Source: a virus
IMG/VR virus record: IMGVR_UViG_3300025137_000055
Coordinates: 1 to 53,495 of that record
DNA: 53,495 bases
Reading direction: 5' to 3' (one strand)
In this document: positions 31,613-39,084 of the stretch, in pieces
How the letters are laid out: each line of letters starts with the position of its first letter
Numbering within the stretch: the first letter of the stretch is position 1
Made by a program: the position numbers and the translations under genes
Notes under the pieces: generated by a model
What the model was told of the DNA's origin: nothing
The model's database searches: none
What the model saw: the letters and a program-made list of their open reading frames with translations, nothing else

Positions 31613-32469
31613 TGTCTAAGATCTCTTATTCTCTCTCTAAAATTATCGGCCTTCTTCTGGGAGTGTTCTAGCATTATTTCGGGGTTATCTACCCAAAACC
31701 ATATACTTGCATCAACTTCGGAATTGTGACTGGCTCTTACTGCATATTTAGTATGATACTTGGTAACTCCCTCTTCACTTATTACTATTAAGGGCTTACA
31801 GAAGTTCTTTGCAACATAGTGCCACATACCATCATAACATATAACCTGTCTACAAGTAGAAATATGCCACATAGCTTCTCTAATGGGAGTTCTGTATGTC
31901 AGTTCAACCATCTGAAAACCATGAGATTTTAACTTATCTATTATAACATCCCAGTCGTTGTTTGTCAACTGTCTCTTCCAAGTTCTTGGAGTTTCAGCGT
32001 TAAATGTGGGTCTCCAAAAAACTATTTTATTAGGGACAATATCTAAAAATGTATCCTCTCGGAAAATCCAATCATTATCAGGAACTTGTGCACCTGTTTT
32101 GTCAGAGTACCTTCCTGATTGAAATTCAAATCGAGTTTTATCTAAAAACCTTGCGACTTGTCTTTTAGAACCGTCCGGCATAAGTTCAGTATCATCTTCA
32201 TATCTCCAATTACTGTATCTACTATCAGTATTAATAACATGAGATATTTTTACATCTTCTTTTCTATCATAAAACCTATGCATATACTGCATTCTTTCTA
32301 TAATAGTTTCTGGGTCCTCAAAATGATGAAGATGATGTTCACCATGAGACCAATGCATTTCTAAATCTATTGGAGTTTTAGTACGCCAAGAATGTAAATG
32401 GACACTATTAAGTGCCCACATAAAATCACCTACGCCCGGAGTTCCTCTCCAAGTAACGAGTTCAGTCAT
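31609..32469 (-). CDS. Glycosyltransferase, GT9/GT-B-like
   Basis: This 286-residue protein starts LVTWRGTPGVGDFMWALNSV, a nucleotide-sugar glycosyltransferase-like entry. The C-terminal half has QVICYDGMWHYVAKNFCKPL, resembling the donor loop of heptosyltransferase-type enzymes (SxDxGxxHLA). It shares base 32469 with the stop of the upstream cytochrome gene. It may act on the same glycan as the radical SAM enzyme. Confidence 0.6.
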   Translation of the reverse strand: MTELVTWRGTPGVGDFMWALNSVHLHSWRTKTPIDLEMHWSHGEHHLHHFEDPETIIERMQYMHRFYDRKEDVKISHVINTDSRYSNWRYEDDTELMPDGSKRQVARFLDKTRFEFQSGRYSDKTGAQVPDNDWIFREDTFLDIVPNKIVFWRPTFNAETPRTWKRQLTNNDWDVIIDKLKSHGFQMVELTYRTPIREAMWHISTCRQVICYDGMWHYVAKNFCKPLIVISEEGVTKYHTKYAVRASHNSEVDASIWFWVDNPEIMLEHSQKKADNFRERIRDLRQ

Positions 32470-32948
32470 CAGTTTTCCAAATTACTAATGAAATCTCCGA
32501 GAGTGTCAATATCCCTATCAGACAAAAAAGATGCCTGTGACCACATTATCATGGACTGTCTTCCCCTCTCTTGTCTATTTTTATATTCCAGTAAAGCAGT
32601 TGTAATGTATTCTTTACTTTGCCCAGCTATCTTTGGAAACATTCCCATCCCTTCACCCTTCGTACCATGACATCCAGCACATCCATTCCACATAGGTGGG
32701 GTGGGGTCTTCCACGACTACAGGAGCTTCAATAACGCCTGCTGCGATAAGTCTTTCTTCTTCTATTTTAGCGACCCTAGCAACTTCTCGTCTTTCTAACA
32801 ACTTTTCATAACACTCGTTTATACACGCACTTTGGGGGTTATGACCTCTGTGTTTTGCGTTAGCAAATGCGAAGGAAATAATAAAAGCAGCCGCACAGGA
32901 AATTAGAAAGGGGAATAATATATGTGGATTTACATCTTTATGTGACAT
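32469..32948 (-). CDS. Membrane-anchored class I cytochrome c
   Basis: This 159-residue protein has one membrane helix (residues about 10-30, ILFPFLISCAAAFIISFAFA) with no cleavage site evident, a linker and a c-type domain. The heme motif CAGCH is at 90-94; PKIAGQSKEYITTAL follows; the axial Met is probably 133 or 135, just before ASFLSDRDIDTLGDFIS. This is the c4/c553 pattern, complete for its fold. Host Ccm would attach heme in the periplasm. A phage cytochrome c is unusual. It lies between an EF-hand membrane protein and a glycosyltransferase, in a late transcript. Confidence 0.9.
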   Translation of the reverse strand: MSHKDVNPHILFPFLISCAAAFIISFAFANAKHRGHNPQSACINECYEKLLERREVARVAKIEEERLIAAGVIEAPVVVEDPTPPMWNGCAGCHGTKGEGMGMFPKIAGQSKEYITTALLEYKNRQERGRQSMIMWSQASFLSDRDIDTLGDFISNLEN

Positions 32949-32958
32949 CTATCTATCC

Positions 32959-33315
32959 TTATTTTTTAGTACCCATTGCTTCTTTCGCATAGAATGCCGC
33001 AACTATAGCAGCAACCGAAACGAAGTATGTGGGAGCCATAGAACCCAGTGTCTTTGTCGCTTCATCTAGACCTACGACAGATGCAAGGACAACCGCGAAA
33101 GGATATAACAACATTCCATATAGAGAGAACCAAGCCATCTTTCGTTGTGCATCTCGCATCGCATCAGCATCTTCAAGTTCTTTTCTTTTGAACTCCATAT
33201 GCATTTCCAGTTCGGTCTCTGTTACATGACCATCACCATTTGTGTCAGCCTTTGCGAGAGATCCATCACTATCTACCGTGAGTACCTTTTCTTTTGTCTT
33301 AGTTTCTTTTGCCAT
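32959..33315 (-). CDS. EF-hand membrane protein, possible holin
   Basis: This 118-residue protein carries an EF-hand loop (DTNGDGHVTETE, residues 24-35) and two membrane helices (about 62-82 and 92-112). Small two-helix proteins of this plan in marine T4-like phages are sometimes taken for holins. It has a late promoter 36 bp upstream. The soluble EF-hand N-terminus may sense calcium. The holin role is inferred from topology and from the spanin genes in the same region. Confidence 0.7.
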   Translation of the reverse strand: MAKETKTKEKVLTVDSDGSLAKADTNGDGHVTETELEMHMEFKRKELEDADAMRDAQRKMAWFSLYGMLLYPFAVVLASVVGLDEATKTLGSMAPTYFVSVAAIVAAFYAKEAMGTKK

Positions 33316-33350
33316 TTTAAAAACCTTAATTATATATTAATTTATATGAC

Positions 33351-33358
33351 TATTTATA
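33351..33358 (-). promoter_or_regulatory. T4-type late promoter
   Basis: TATTTATA on the plus strand (TATAAATA on the minus), 36 bp before the EF-hand gene. Confidence 0.8.
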
Positions 33359-33359
33359 A

Positions 33360-33387
33360 TAAAAAAAAACCCTTCCGAAGAAGGGTT
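33360..33387 (-). terminator. Rho-independent terminator
   Basis: CCCTTC (33370-33375), CGAA loop, GAAGGG (33380-33385). Read on the minus strand it is followed by about ten U. It ends the 33386-34786 operon just before the late promoter of the EF-hand gene. Stem sequence resembles that of the terminator at 11028. Confidence 0.9.
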
Positions 33388-33634
33388 AGATTAACCACCA
33401 CCGATATATTCCCCATAAGTCTATTGTTGTAAACATAAGATTTTGAATCAACATGGGTCGGTCTTTCCAAAAAACATAAATAAAAATCATATGTCCAATG
33501 AAGAAAAGTATATACCCCCATCGACTTATATCTATTTTACTACTAAGGAGAATCCCAGCTGCAAAAAACAATATAGTACCCACCCACTTAAGAATGGATA
33601 TTTGATTATCAGTTTTCCGAAACAACGACATCAT
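33386..33634 (-). CDS. Small three-helix membrane protein
   Basis: The frame could begin at GTG 33661, ATG 33634 or ATG 33631; none has a clear ribosome site, so 33634 is a choice. The product (about 82 residues) has hydrophobic helices at WVGTILFFAAGILL, WGYILFFIGHMIFIYVF and LIQNLMFTTIDLWGIYRWW. The last resembles small inner-membrane transport or PnuC-like proteins. It overlaps the MazG-like gene. Confidence 0.6.
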   Translation of the reverse strand: MMSLFRKTDNQISILKWVGTILFFAAGILLSSKIDISRWGYILFFIGHMIFIYVFWKDRPMLIQNLMFTTIDLWGIYRWWLI

Positions 33635-33917
33635 CGTAATAAGTAGAGGTATCTTCTTCACTGAATAAGTTCGACCAAACTTTTAGTTTTTCTAACTTCT
33701 GTTGTCTAGATTCCTCGACAGCACTATAAGATATAACTTCCCACTCCTGAAGAAGTTCTATCATACAAACTAGATCGCCCACTTCTTTTGCAAGTCGATC
33801 TATATTCACACGTTCTTGACCAAACCTTTTTATCTTAGAGGCTTCTTGAATAACCTCCGCACATTCTTCTTGAAGAATGGTTAATAATTCGGTAGCAGAA
33901 TCGTTGTGTTTCAACAT
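33609..33917 (-). CDS. MazG-like nucleotide pyrophosphohydrolase
   Basis: ATG 33917 gives 102 residues; a TTG start at 33932 overlaps the previous gene and is less likely. The motif LLTILQEECAEVIQEASKI, followed by AKEVGDLVCMIELL, is the EExxE...ExxD metal site of MazG-type all-alpha NTP pyrophosphatases. Phage MazG proteins may hydrolyse (p)ppGpp or abnormal dNTPs. It is in a nucleotide-enzyme operon with the HAD gene. Confidence 0.75.
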   Translation of the reverse strand: MLKHNDSATELLTILQEECAEVIQEASKIKRFGQERVNIDRLAKEVGDLVCMIELLQEWEVISYSAVEESRQQKLEKLKVWSNLFSEEDTSTYYDDVVVSEN

Positions 33918-33919
33918 CT

Positions 33920-34195
33920 TTAGTCGGCCCAATCTTTCTTTGGATTTTTTTCTTCAACTCTATTACTATACATAGTTTCATTGAGTTGTACAGATGAAGT
34001 TTTTTCTACATCAAAACAATCAAATACTACCTCCCTTATTACAGGTGGTTCTGAAGGAGCAGAAGCTCTAAAGAACTCGGAAATTTGATCAGTTGTGATT
34101 GATTGCTTTTTATACACTTCTCCGGTGACAGGATTTTCCCAACCTTTCAGAGTAGGTACTGCATGTGGACACCAGTTAGGCGCTTTAATAGTCAT
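33920..34195 (-). CDS. Hypothetical protein
   Basis: This 91-residue protein begins MTIKAPNWCPHAVPTLKGWE and is followed 2 bp later by the MazG-like gene. It has a single WCPHAVPT segment near the start that recurs in phage virion-associated small proteins, from memory. No motif suggests a function. Confidence 0.6.
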   Translation of the reverse strand: MTIKAPNWCPHAVPTLKGWENPVTGEVYKKQSITTDQISEFFRASAPSEPPVIREVVFDCFDVEKTSSVQLNETMYSNRVEEKNPKKDWAD

Positions 34196-34204
34196 AGTAA
34201 CTCC

Positions 34205-34786
34205 TTATTCAGTAATAACTTTGTAAATTTCTTTCCAGTTTTGAACGCGTAACGCACTGCCTTTGTAGTTTGCGTTGTGTTCATGCGCAATTAAGAGACT
34301 CTCTAAACCCATTTCGATTCCTACATCGCAGTTTTCTGGTTTGTCTTCTATCCAATAACACCCAGTGTCACGATACTCTTCTAAAGCCTCATCCTTATCG
34401 GCACCAGTATCTAAATAAACATATTTCTCAAAGGGTGTTGGTCCAAATAATTCAATAAGATTTTTAGTTCTCAAATGTTGCGCATACTGATCATTACTCA
34501 AACTAGTTATCGCATGAAAAACATAACCATGTTGTTCGTGAAGTTTTCTCACATACTTCATAGCATCTCTGAGAGGGGGCAGTTTACGAATCACCGCACT
34601 CTCATTGAACATTCGAACTAATCTTTTACCTTCGTCTTTAGATATATTATATCTTTGATTGATACTGTAAATCTTGTCAGCATTAGGATCTAACTCATAT
34701 CCATGACGATCCATCCACTGAGTAAATGCGTAGACCCAGTCTAACAAAACACCATCACAGTCTACTAATATTACCTTTTCCTTCAT
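34205..34786 (-). CDS. HAD-family 5'-nucleotidase-like phosphatase
   Basis: ATG 34786 is selected because GGAG lies 8 bp before it; ATG 34798 overlaps this ribosome site. The 193-residue protein has the HAD nucleophile motif DCDGVLLDW (Asp9, Asp11) and later a conserved Thr/Ser (ITSLSND) and YWIEDKPEN. This fits 5'(3')-deoxyribonucleotidases. It may tune dNTP pools. It follows a near-consensus early promoter. Confidence 0.75.
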   Translation of the reverse strand: MKEKVILVDCDGVLLDWVYAFTQWMDRHGYELDPNADKIYSINQRYNISKDEGKRLVRMFNESAVIRKLPPLRDAMKYVRKLHEQHGYVFHAITSLSNDQYAQHLRTKNLIELFGPTPFEKYVYLDTGADKDEALEEYRDTGCYWIEDKPENCDVGIEMGLESLLIAHEHNANYKGSALRVQNWKEIYKVITE

Positions 34787-34809
34787 TTGTTTCTCCATTC
34801 AATATAGGT

Positions 34810-34838
34810 ATTATAACCTATTGAACTAGAAATGTCAA
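34810..34838 (-). promoter_or_regulatory. Early sigma70 promoter
   Basis: Minus strand TTGACA (34838-34833), 17-bp spacer, TATAAT (34815-34810), 24 bp before the HAD gene. Confidence 0.88.
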
Positions 34839-34843
34839 GTGTT

Positions 34844-35689
34844 TTATGGAACTAAAGTTCTTTCCCAAGGCATAACTCTATACTTCCTCTGATACCAATG
34901 TCTAGTCATATCGATCTTCCAATCTCCTCCGGTATAATGACAGAAATTAGCCTTCTCAAAAAAATCTTCCTCGGTATCATAATGTGGAGAATCATTCCAT
35001 TCTTGGCCTAAACATTCTAGGTCGAACTCATGTTTTCCAAGTTGTGCGGAGATATAGGGTTGATCATTCATAATTGACATATGAAAAGATGGTTGAGAGT
35101 AACACCAATCTTCCCAAGAATCAAACTCTTCTCTCGCACGAAGTCTGGCTTCCTTAGTCCATATAACTACTCCAGTATTAAGGATTGTCAACTTGGATGG
35201 TCTACTAGGAGGTAATGTCGGTAATATAGGACAGTTGTGCATATCAAACTTAGAACAAAAGTCATTGTATGTACTTTCTTTATAGTCCCAAGAATTGTAT
35301 CCACCTCCATTTGGAGTAACTATGTCAGATTCTAATACACCATAAACTTCAGCTCCAAGACAACACTCGTCGAAGATATTTTTTGTCGTATTTACTACGA
35401 TGTCGGTATCAACAAATAGAACGTTATCATATTTGTCAAACATTGGATCGTAGATTACTCGAAGACATTCATAAAGAAGTGATGTTGAACAACCATGTCC
35501 TTCAGTGAATACTCTTTTATCCGAGTAGTGATGGTCAGCGCAAATCAAATCCGCATATGCCTCGAAAGATTTTCTAGATATTGATGCGCACTCCTGATAG
35601 AGTTCTGATCGGTTTCTTCCTTTGATGTCTCCTCTTTGGTCGACAGCATCACTTGTTATCATATATTGGAAGATTGCGTTCTTAGACAT
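34844..35689 (-). CDS. Glycosyltransferase, GT8-like
   Basis: This 281-residue protein has a DxD motif in YDNVLFVDTDIVVN, then LTILNTGVVIW, NDQPY and a C-terminal FCHYTGGDWK, all in the order of GT8-type transferases. It overlaps the lysozyme stop by 8 bp. It is a second enzyme of this class, besides 29100-29756. The glycan acceptor is not known. Confidence 0.8.
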   Translation of the reverse strand: MSKNAIFQYMITSDAVDQRGDIKGRNRSELYQECASISRKSFEAYADLICADHHYSDKRVFTEGHGCSTSLLYECLRVIYDPMFDKYDNVLFVDTDIVVNTTKNIFDECCLGAEVYGVLESDIVTPNGGGYNSWDYKESTYNDFCSKFDMHNCPILPTLPPSRPSKLTILNTGVVIWTKEARLRAREEFDSWEDWCYSQPSFHMSIMNDQPYISAQLGKHEFDLECLGQEWNDSPHYDTEEDFFEKANFCHYTGGDWKIDMTRHWYQRKYRVMPWERTLVP

Positions 35690-36128
35690 TCTCTAGTCTC
35701 ACCATCAATCGTTCTGCACGATTAGTTACTTGTTTATGCCAACGAGAGTCCCTACCTTCTACCGCAGCTCTTTCCCAGTCACCGTCAAGTAGTGCGGCAG
35801 TCATATTCTTAAACTTACTGAGACGAGTCCGTCCCATATTGAACATCATATTAACCAAGATTTCTTGGACTTCGCTGGGGAAATCTCCATAAGTCCGCTC
35901 TTCGTATAAAGCTTTGCACTCGGAAATCGCGATGTCCAGATCGGTCTCAAAACATTCCCAGACTCTCTCTTCAGAGATCTCTGTTCCAACATCCTGTCCA
36001 TGTTCTGGGTCACTGTCCTTGACCAAATGCCCCACACCAAAAGTAGGGTAGCCAAGATGGTCGAGATAAATTTCATACTTAACCCCTTCGTCTATTTTTA
36101 ATGTTTCAAAAACATTTTCTCTGTTCAT
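35682..36128 (-). CDS. e: T4-type lysozyme (endolysin, GH24)
   Basis: This 148-residue protein (T4 e is 164) has the catalytic triad of GH24: Glu14 in KIDEGVKYEIY, Asp23 in YLDHLGYPT and Thr29, followed by FGVGH. It cleaves the glycan strand of murein after holin release. No signal peptide is visible, as in T4. It is near the glycosyltransferase and small genes; its promoter is not obvious. Confidence 0.92.
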   Translation of the reverse strand: MNRENVFETLKIDEGVKYEIYLDHLGYPTFGVGHLVKDSDPEHGQDVGTEISEERVWECFETDLDIAISECKALYEERTYGDFPSEVQEILVNMMFNMGRTRLSKFKNMTAALLDGDWERAAVEGRDSRWHKQVTNRAERLMVRLENV

Positions 36129-36143
36129 GTATATATTCCTATA

Positions 36144-36380
36144 TTAAGTGTTAATTGTTGAGTGCTTGCCAGCACCCTTCTTGATATTTTTTAAATGGTC
36201 ATTCCATTCCGAACCGGCCAACTGACGAGCTGTGGTATGTCCAGAAACGAGTTTAGGCGCAGATAATATTACCTGTTTAAGTTCTGGATGATTTTTTTTA
36301 AATTCGTCTAGGTCAGAAATCCGAAGAGTCTTTTCAAAGATCTCTCCAGATTCCGTATTTTTAAAATTGTAAATTGCCAT
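36144..36380 (-). CDS. FmdB-like small protein without zinc cysteines
   Basis: ATG 36380 gives 78 residues (MAIYNFKNTESGEIFEKTLR); GTG 36392 is also possible. The start resembles zinc-ribbon FmdB proteins, but the CxxC pairs are missing. Similar proteins are conserved in marine T4-like phages. The strongest ribosome-site sequence near it (36450-36462) stands about 70 bp upstream, not at the usual distance. Confidence 0.55.
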   Translation of the reverse strand: MAIYNFKNTESGEIFEKTLRISDLDEFKKNHPELKQVILSAPKLVSGHTTARQLAGSEWNDHLKNIKKGAGKHSTINT

Positions 36381-36449
36381 AATAAAATTCACTGGTCATA
36401 AAGTAGATCAATACGACAGGATACGCGAGGTCTGATCCTGAAGAGATAT

Positions 36450-36462
36450 GATCACCTCCTTA
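36450..36462 (-). promoter_or_regulatory. 13-nt perfect complement of the 16S rRNA 3' end
   Basis: Minus strand TAAGGAGGTGATC is the full anti-sense of the 16S tail (plus strand GATCACCTCCTTA). It overlaps the stop of the 30-residue ORF. No normal start codon lies 5-9 bp after the core, and a CAGGAT/ATCCTG hairpin follows. Confidence 0.7.
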
Positions 36463-36552
36463 TGAGTACTTTCCCTTAAAAGTTTGATAATTTTTTATAT
36501 TATTACCGGATATTGCAATTGATTTTACTGTAGTTACTTTAATGTTCGACAT
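36460..36552 (-). CDS. Small ORF, 30 residues
   Basis: ATG 36552 is preceded by AAAAGGAGC, a strong ribosome site. The frame gives 30 codons (MSNIKVTTVKSIAISGNNIK) ending in TAA inside the extended Shine-Dalgarno at 36450-36462. Strong initiation and position argue for translation, perhaps as a leader peptide. Function unknown. Confidence 0.55.
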   Translation of the reverse strand: MSNIKVTTVKSIAISGNNIKNYQTFKGKYS

Positions 36553-36599
36553 AATAGCTCCTTTTGTGCTGAGTCGATGGGAAAATGCTACCTTGAGGT

Positions 36600-37037
36600 T
36601 TACTTACGTATCAGATCAGGAAATGCCTCCTGTACTAATTTTTTAGTTAAGAATTTGATGGGTGATTTTTTTGCTACCATAGAAATAACCAAATCCGCAT
36701 CCTTTGGATGGATGGATTCTAGAAGTTCAATAAACTTTTTTTCTCTTCGGAAAGATGGTAAATCTGTTCCGGGCCCACCCTTAACAAAGTAACCAAACAT
36801 TTTGTGGTTTCTAAGTAAAGTGGAAGGAATAGATCTCTCTTCGTTTGGGGTGAAAGGTGGTTTGCCCTCTGGTAAAAGAAATTCCAAAGAGTCATCGAAA
36901 GTCCCTCGCAACACATCTTTGAAAGCTTGGACATCGGAATATTTATTTAGGATCTCTAAACGAGATGATTTATTTTTAGATTCGCCAAACTCTTCGATCA
37001 TCTCGAAAACTTCTGGACCTCTTTTTGGATATGCCAT
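36600..37037 (-). CDS. Conserved T4-like protein, DUF6433-type (tentative)
   Basis: This 145-residue protein contains VFEMIEEFGESKNKSSRLEI, YSDVQAFKDVLRGTFDDSLE and LLPEGKPPFTPNE. This pattern of a conserved marine T4-like phage protein (I recall DUF6433) is clear, but its role is unknown. No close promoter is visible. Confidence 0.6.
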   Translation of the reverse strand: MAYPKRGPEVFEMIEEFGESKNKSSRLEILNKYSDVQAFKDVLRGTFDDSLEFLLPEGKPPFTPNEERSIPSTLLRNHKMFGYFVKGGPGTDLPSFRREKKFIELLESIHPKDADLVISMVAKKSPIKFLTKKLVQEAFPDLIRK

Positions 37038-37062
37038 AATTTAATTACCTTTGTTAATAATA

Positions 37063-37230
37063 TTATATATATGTTTCTTTTGTCACATCTTTTACTAATC
37101 TGCGACATTCGTTGAATCTTCTAATACTTGTTAAAACACCAAACAATTCATCATCAGCTTTCTGAGAAAAACTTAACCAAAATATAAGCATTATTCTTAG
37201 TATCCAAACGCCTACTTTTCTTGAAACCAT
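37063..37230 (-). CDS. Small hydrophobic-N-terminus protein, 55 residues
   Basis: ATG 37230 has GAGAGG 7-8 bp upstream (in GAGAGGTACCAAAATG). The 55-residue frame starts MVSRKVGVWILRIMLIFWLS, a signal-peptide or membrane-like helix ending in FSQKA, then a basic part with one Cys. Its start overlaps the 3' end of the upstream gene by 19 bp. Probably real and membrane-targeted or exported. Confidence 0.55.
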   Translation of the reverse strand: MVSRKVGVWILRIMLIFWLSFSQKADDELFGVLTSIRRFNECRRLVKDVTKETYI

Positions 37231-37757
37231 TTTGGTACCTCTCGGTTAGACCATTTAGCAAAGTACTTTTTTTCTTCTCGATAGTACTTACGGTAACCTT
37301 CAGTAACATTATCATTTTTGCAATATTCGGGCATACATTGTGGCATAACAGTCTCAGGTCCTACCTGATTAATATTCTTAGGAGCAAACCACAACTGACT
37401 AGATAGTTTATCGTAAGTAGCATGTATTCGCCCGTAACGATGAGTGTATTCTTTTGCACAAGCTACAAAATGATTATACAACCATCGGTAGTTTCTTTTG
37501 TTTTCTCGTGTCCAAATAGCGGAGGGATGATTGACGTGACAAGCTTTGTATAGAAGTCTTTCTTGAGCATCACCATTGAGTCTCCATCGTTTTATTCTAC
37601 GACCACCTTTAGTTCTATCAGTATATTCTTCACCATCAATAACGCGATGAGCGGTTGATAGTAACTGGGCATATTCAATGACCATTTTGACCACATGTTT
37701 GTCACACATCATTTGAGCTGATATAACAGGGTCGTCATGTAATCTAAAAATATTCAT
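37212..37757 (-). CDS. Conserved phage/marine bacterial protein of unknown function
   Basis: ATG 37757 is chosen over a TTG at 37775; it overlaps the stop of the 46-residue gene (ATGA). The 181-residue product has CDKHVVKMVIEYAQLLSTAH, CHVNHPSAIWTRENKRNYRW and TVMPQCMPEYCK. The His/Cys/Asp-rich pattern recurs in marine phage genomes, from memory. A metal-dependent enzyme is conceivable, but no reaction can be named. Confidence 0.6.
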   Translation of the reverse strand: MNIFRLHDDPVISAQMMCDKHVVKMVIEYAQLLSTAHRVIDGEEYTDRTKGGRRIKRWRLNGDAQERLLYKACHVNHPSAIWTRENKRNYRWLYNHFVACAKEYTHRYGRIHATYDKLSSQLWFAPKNINQVGPETVMPQCMPEYCKNDNVTEGYRKYYREEKKYFAKWSNREVPKWFQEK

Positions 37758-37894
37758 TCGTAATCCCAAATACAAGAAACAATATCTTTAACAAATTCTA
37801 AAGGGAGGTCTAACTTACTAGAAATATCCTGTACTGAAACTGCTTGTTCATATAATTCTTGAACTTCAAAAACTACCGTACTCATTTTACTCAT
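37754..37894 (-). CDS. Small helix-turn-helix-like protein, 46 residues
   Basis: ATG 37894 follows TTAGGAGAAATAAA, a good ribosome site. The 46-residue product (MSKMSTVVFEVQELYEQAVS) has a helix-turn-helix-like segment (VQDISSKLDLPLEFVKDIVS). It overlaps the following gene by 4 bp. Possible small regulator; not proved. Confidence 0.65.
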   Translation of the reverse strand: MSKMSTVVFEVQELYEQAVSVQDISSKLDLPLEFVKDIVSCIWDYE

Positions 37895-38088
37895 TTTATT
37901 TCTCCTAAGTTTTTTACATTAAGTTCTTTCATTGTATCACTATCAAGAAAATGTCTGTCCATTAGATTAGGTCCAGTCGCAATGCTGTAGTAATCGATAT
38001 CTTCAGGAGTATGCACAAACATTATTTCACCAGAAAGGACACTACTCGGAGTGTCCCATTGAATTGTCTCACCAACTATACCGTACAT
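37891..38088 (-). CDS. Hypothetical protein
   Basis: This 65-residue protein starts MYGIVGETIQWDTPSSVLSG and shares its start base with the stop of the gene before it (38088). It belongs to the compact early cluster 37212-38420. No domain is recognised. Confidence 0.6.
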   Translation of the reverse strand: MYGIVGETIQWDTPSSVLSGEIMFVHTPEDIDYYSIATGPNLMDRHFLDSDTMKELNVKNLGEIK

Positions 38089-38420
38089 TATGTCTTCCCC
38101 TTATAACCAAGAGTTTCCATTGCAAAGACTGGAGAACCTCCGACTTCGTACCCATAATCTTCATTGAAGAATTTGTTGTTATGGTCAGAAAGATACATAT
38201 ACTCTTCAACACGAACATTTTTTACTAGGAAGTTAATCCACGATTTCCAAGGTTTGTAACCATGTTTGAATCTCGCGACAAAAGCAGGCTTTAACTTACC
38301 GTGCCAACCTACGTGACAGTTAGGATGAACATCTTGCATAAACTTGGCACCTTCGAAATCACCTTTGTATGTTAAGTACATACCGTCCCATTGGAAATCT
38401 TCTTTAACAAAATAAGTCAT
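38088..38420 (-). CDS. Hypothetical early protein
   Basis: ATG 38420 (MTYFVKEDFQWDGMYLTYKG) gives 110 residues; an in-frame codon further up lies in the leader. Its promoter at 38456-38484 and GAGAGAGAG leader match the early cassette pattern. It is aromatic and His rich (NCHVGWHGKLKPAFVARF). Unknown function. Confidence 0.65.
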   Translation of the reverse strand: MTYFVKEDFQWDGMYLTYKGDFEGAKFMQDVHPNCHVGWHGKLKPAFVARFKHGYKPWKSWINFLVKNVRVEEYMYLSDHNNKFFNEDYGYEVGGSPVFAMETLGYKGKT

Positions 38421-38455
38421 AATAAACACTCTCTCTCAATCATCAATACATAGGT

Positions 38456-38484
38456 ATTATACAATATTTCACACACTTTGTCAA
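38456..38484 (-). promoter_or_regulatory. Early sigma70 promoter
   Basis: Minus strand TTGACA (38484-38479), 17-bp spacer, TATAAT (38461-38456), then ACCTATGTATTGATGATTGA, shared almost fully with the promoter at 39395. Confidence 0.9.
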
Positions 38485-38492
38485 CACATTTA

Positions 38493-38729
38493 TTACTTAT
38501 TTTCAAAATAATATTTAATATCTTTCTTGTTGAACTTGCGGAACTTTCGTCTACTCACGCTCCAAGATTTTTTTGGAGCACTGAAGATTTTCACATCCTT
38601 TGTACCATAAGGAACATAACCCACAAGGTCCGTACCCTTAGTTATATACACGTGATTGGGGACTTTATACTCACCCCAATCGGTTAACTCTTCACGCCAC
38701 AAATAGTGACAGGCTTCATCAAAAGTCAT
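38493..38729 (-). CDS. Hypothetical early protein
   Basis: ATG 38729 (MTFDEACHYLWREELTDWGE) gives 78 residues and overlaps the stop region of the gene before it (38731) by adjacency. The C-terminus is Lys/Arg rich (SVSRRKFRKFNKKDIKYYF). The longer in-frame extension to 38783 lies in the previous gene. Unknown. Confidence 0.6.
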   Translation of the reverse strand: MTFDEACHYLWREELTDWGEYKVPNHVYITKGTDLVGYVPYGTKDVKIFSAPKKSWSVSRRKFRKFNKKDIKYYFENK

Positions 38730-38730
38730 A

Positions 38731-39084
38731 TTAAAACTCCACTCGGTCAAAGACTGCAACAGCACCATAGAAGTGACCACCAATCAATCGGTCACAAAGT
38801 TGGGAAAATCGTGAGTCAGATGTTGCGGCATAGTTACCACCGAACATTGTCCATTTATCCTTCTTTGATGAGGGAACAACTCTAAGACACTTACGACCAC
38901 CGATAGGTTCTTCCATAATCAGTTCCGCAGCTGGGTAATCTGAACACGGTTCGAAAGGACCCTCTGCATTAACTATAGTAAAACCCTTACTATATGAAGA
39001 CTCACCACCAGCGGTGCAGTCGACATTATCTAAAAAACTATTTCCATACGGAACTTGTTTGTACACACTAACATGAATTCCCAT
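38731..39084 (-). CDS. Hypothetical early protein
   Basis: This 117-residue protein begins MGIHVSVYKQVPYGNSFLDN and shares base 39084 with the stop of the upstream gene. Gly, Ser and Cys are frequent (DCTAGGESSYSKGF). It is second in the cluster 39359-38493. No motif is recognised. Confidence 0.6.
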   Translation of the reverse strand: MGIHVSVYKQVPYGNSFLDNVDCTAGGESSYSKGFTIVNAEGPFEPCSDYPAAELIMEEPIGGRKCLRVVPSSKKDKWTMFGGNYAATSDSRFSQLCDRLIGGHFYGAVAVFDRVEF

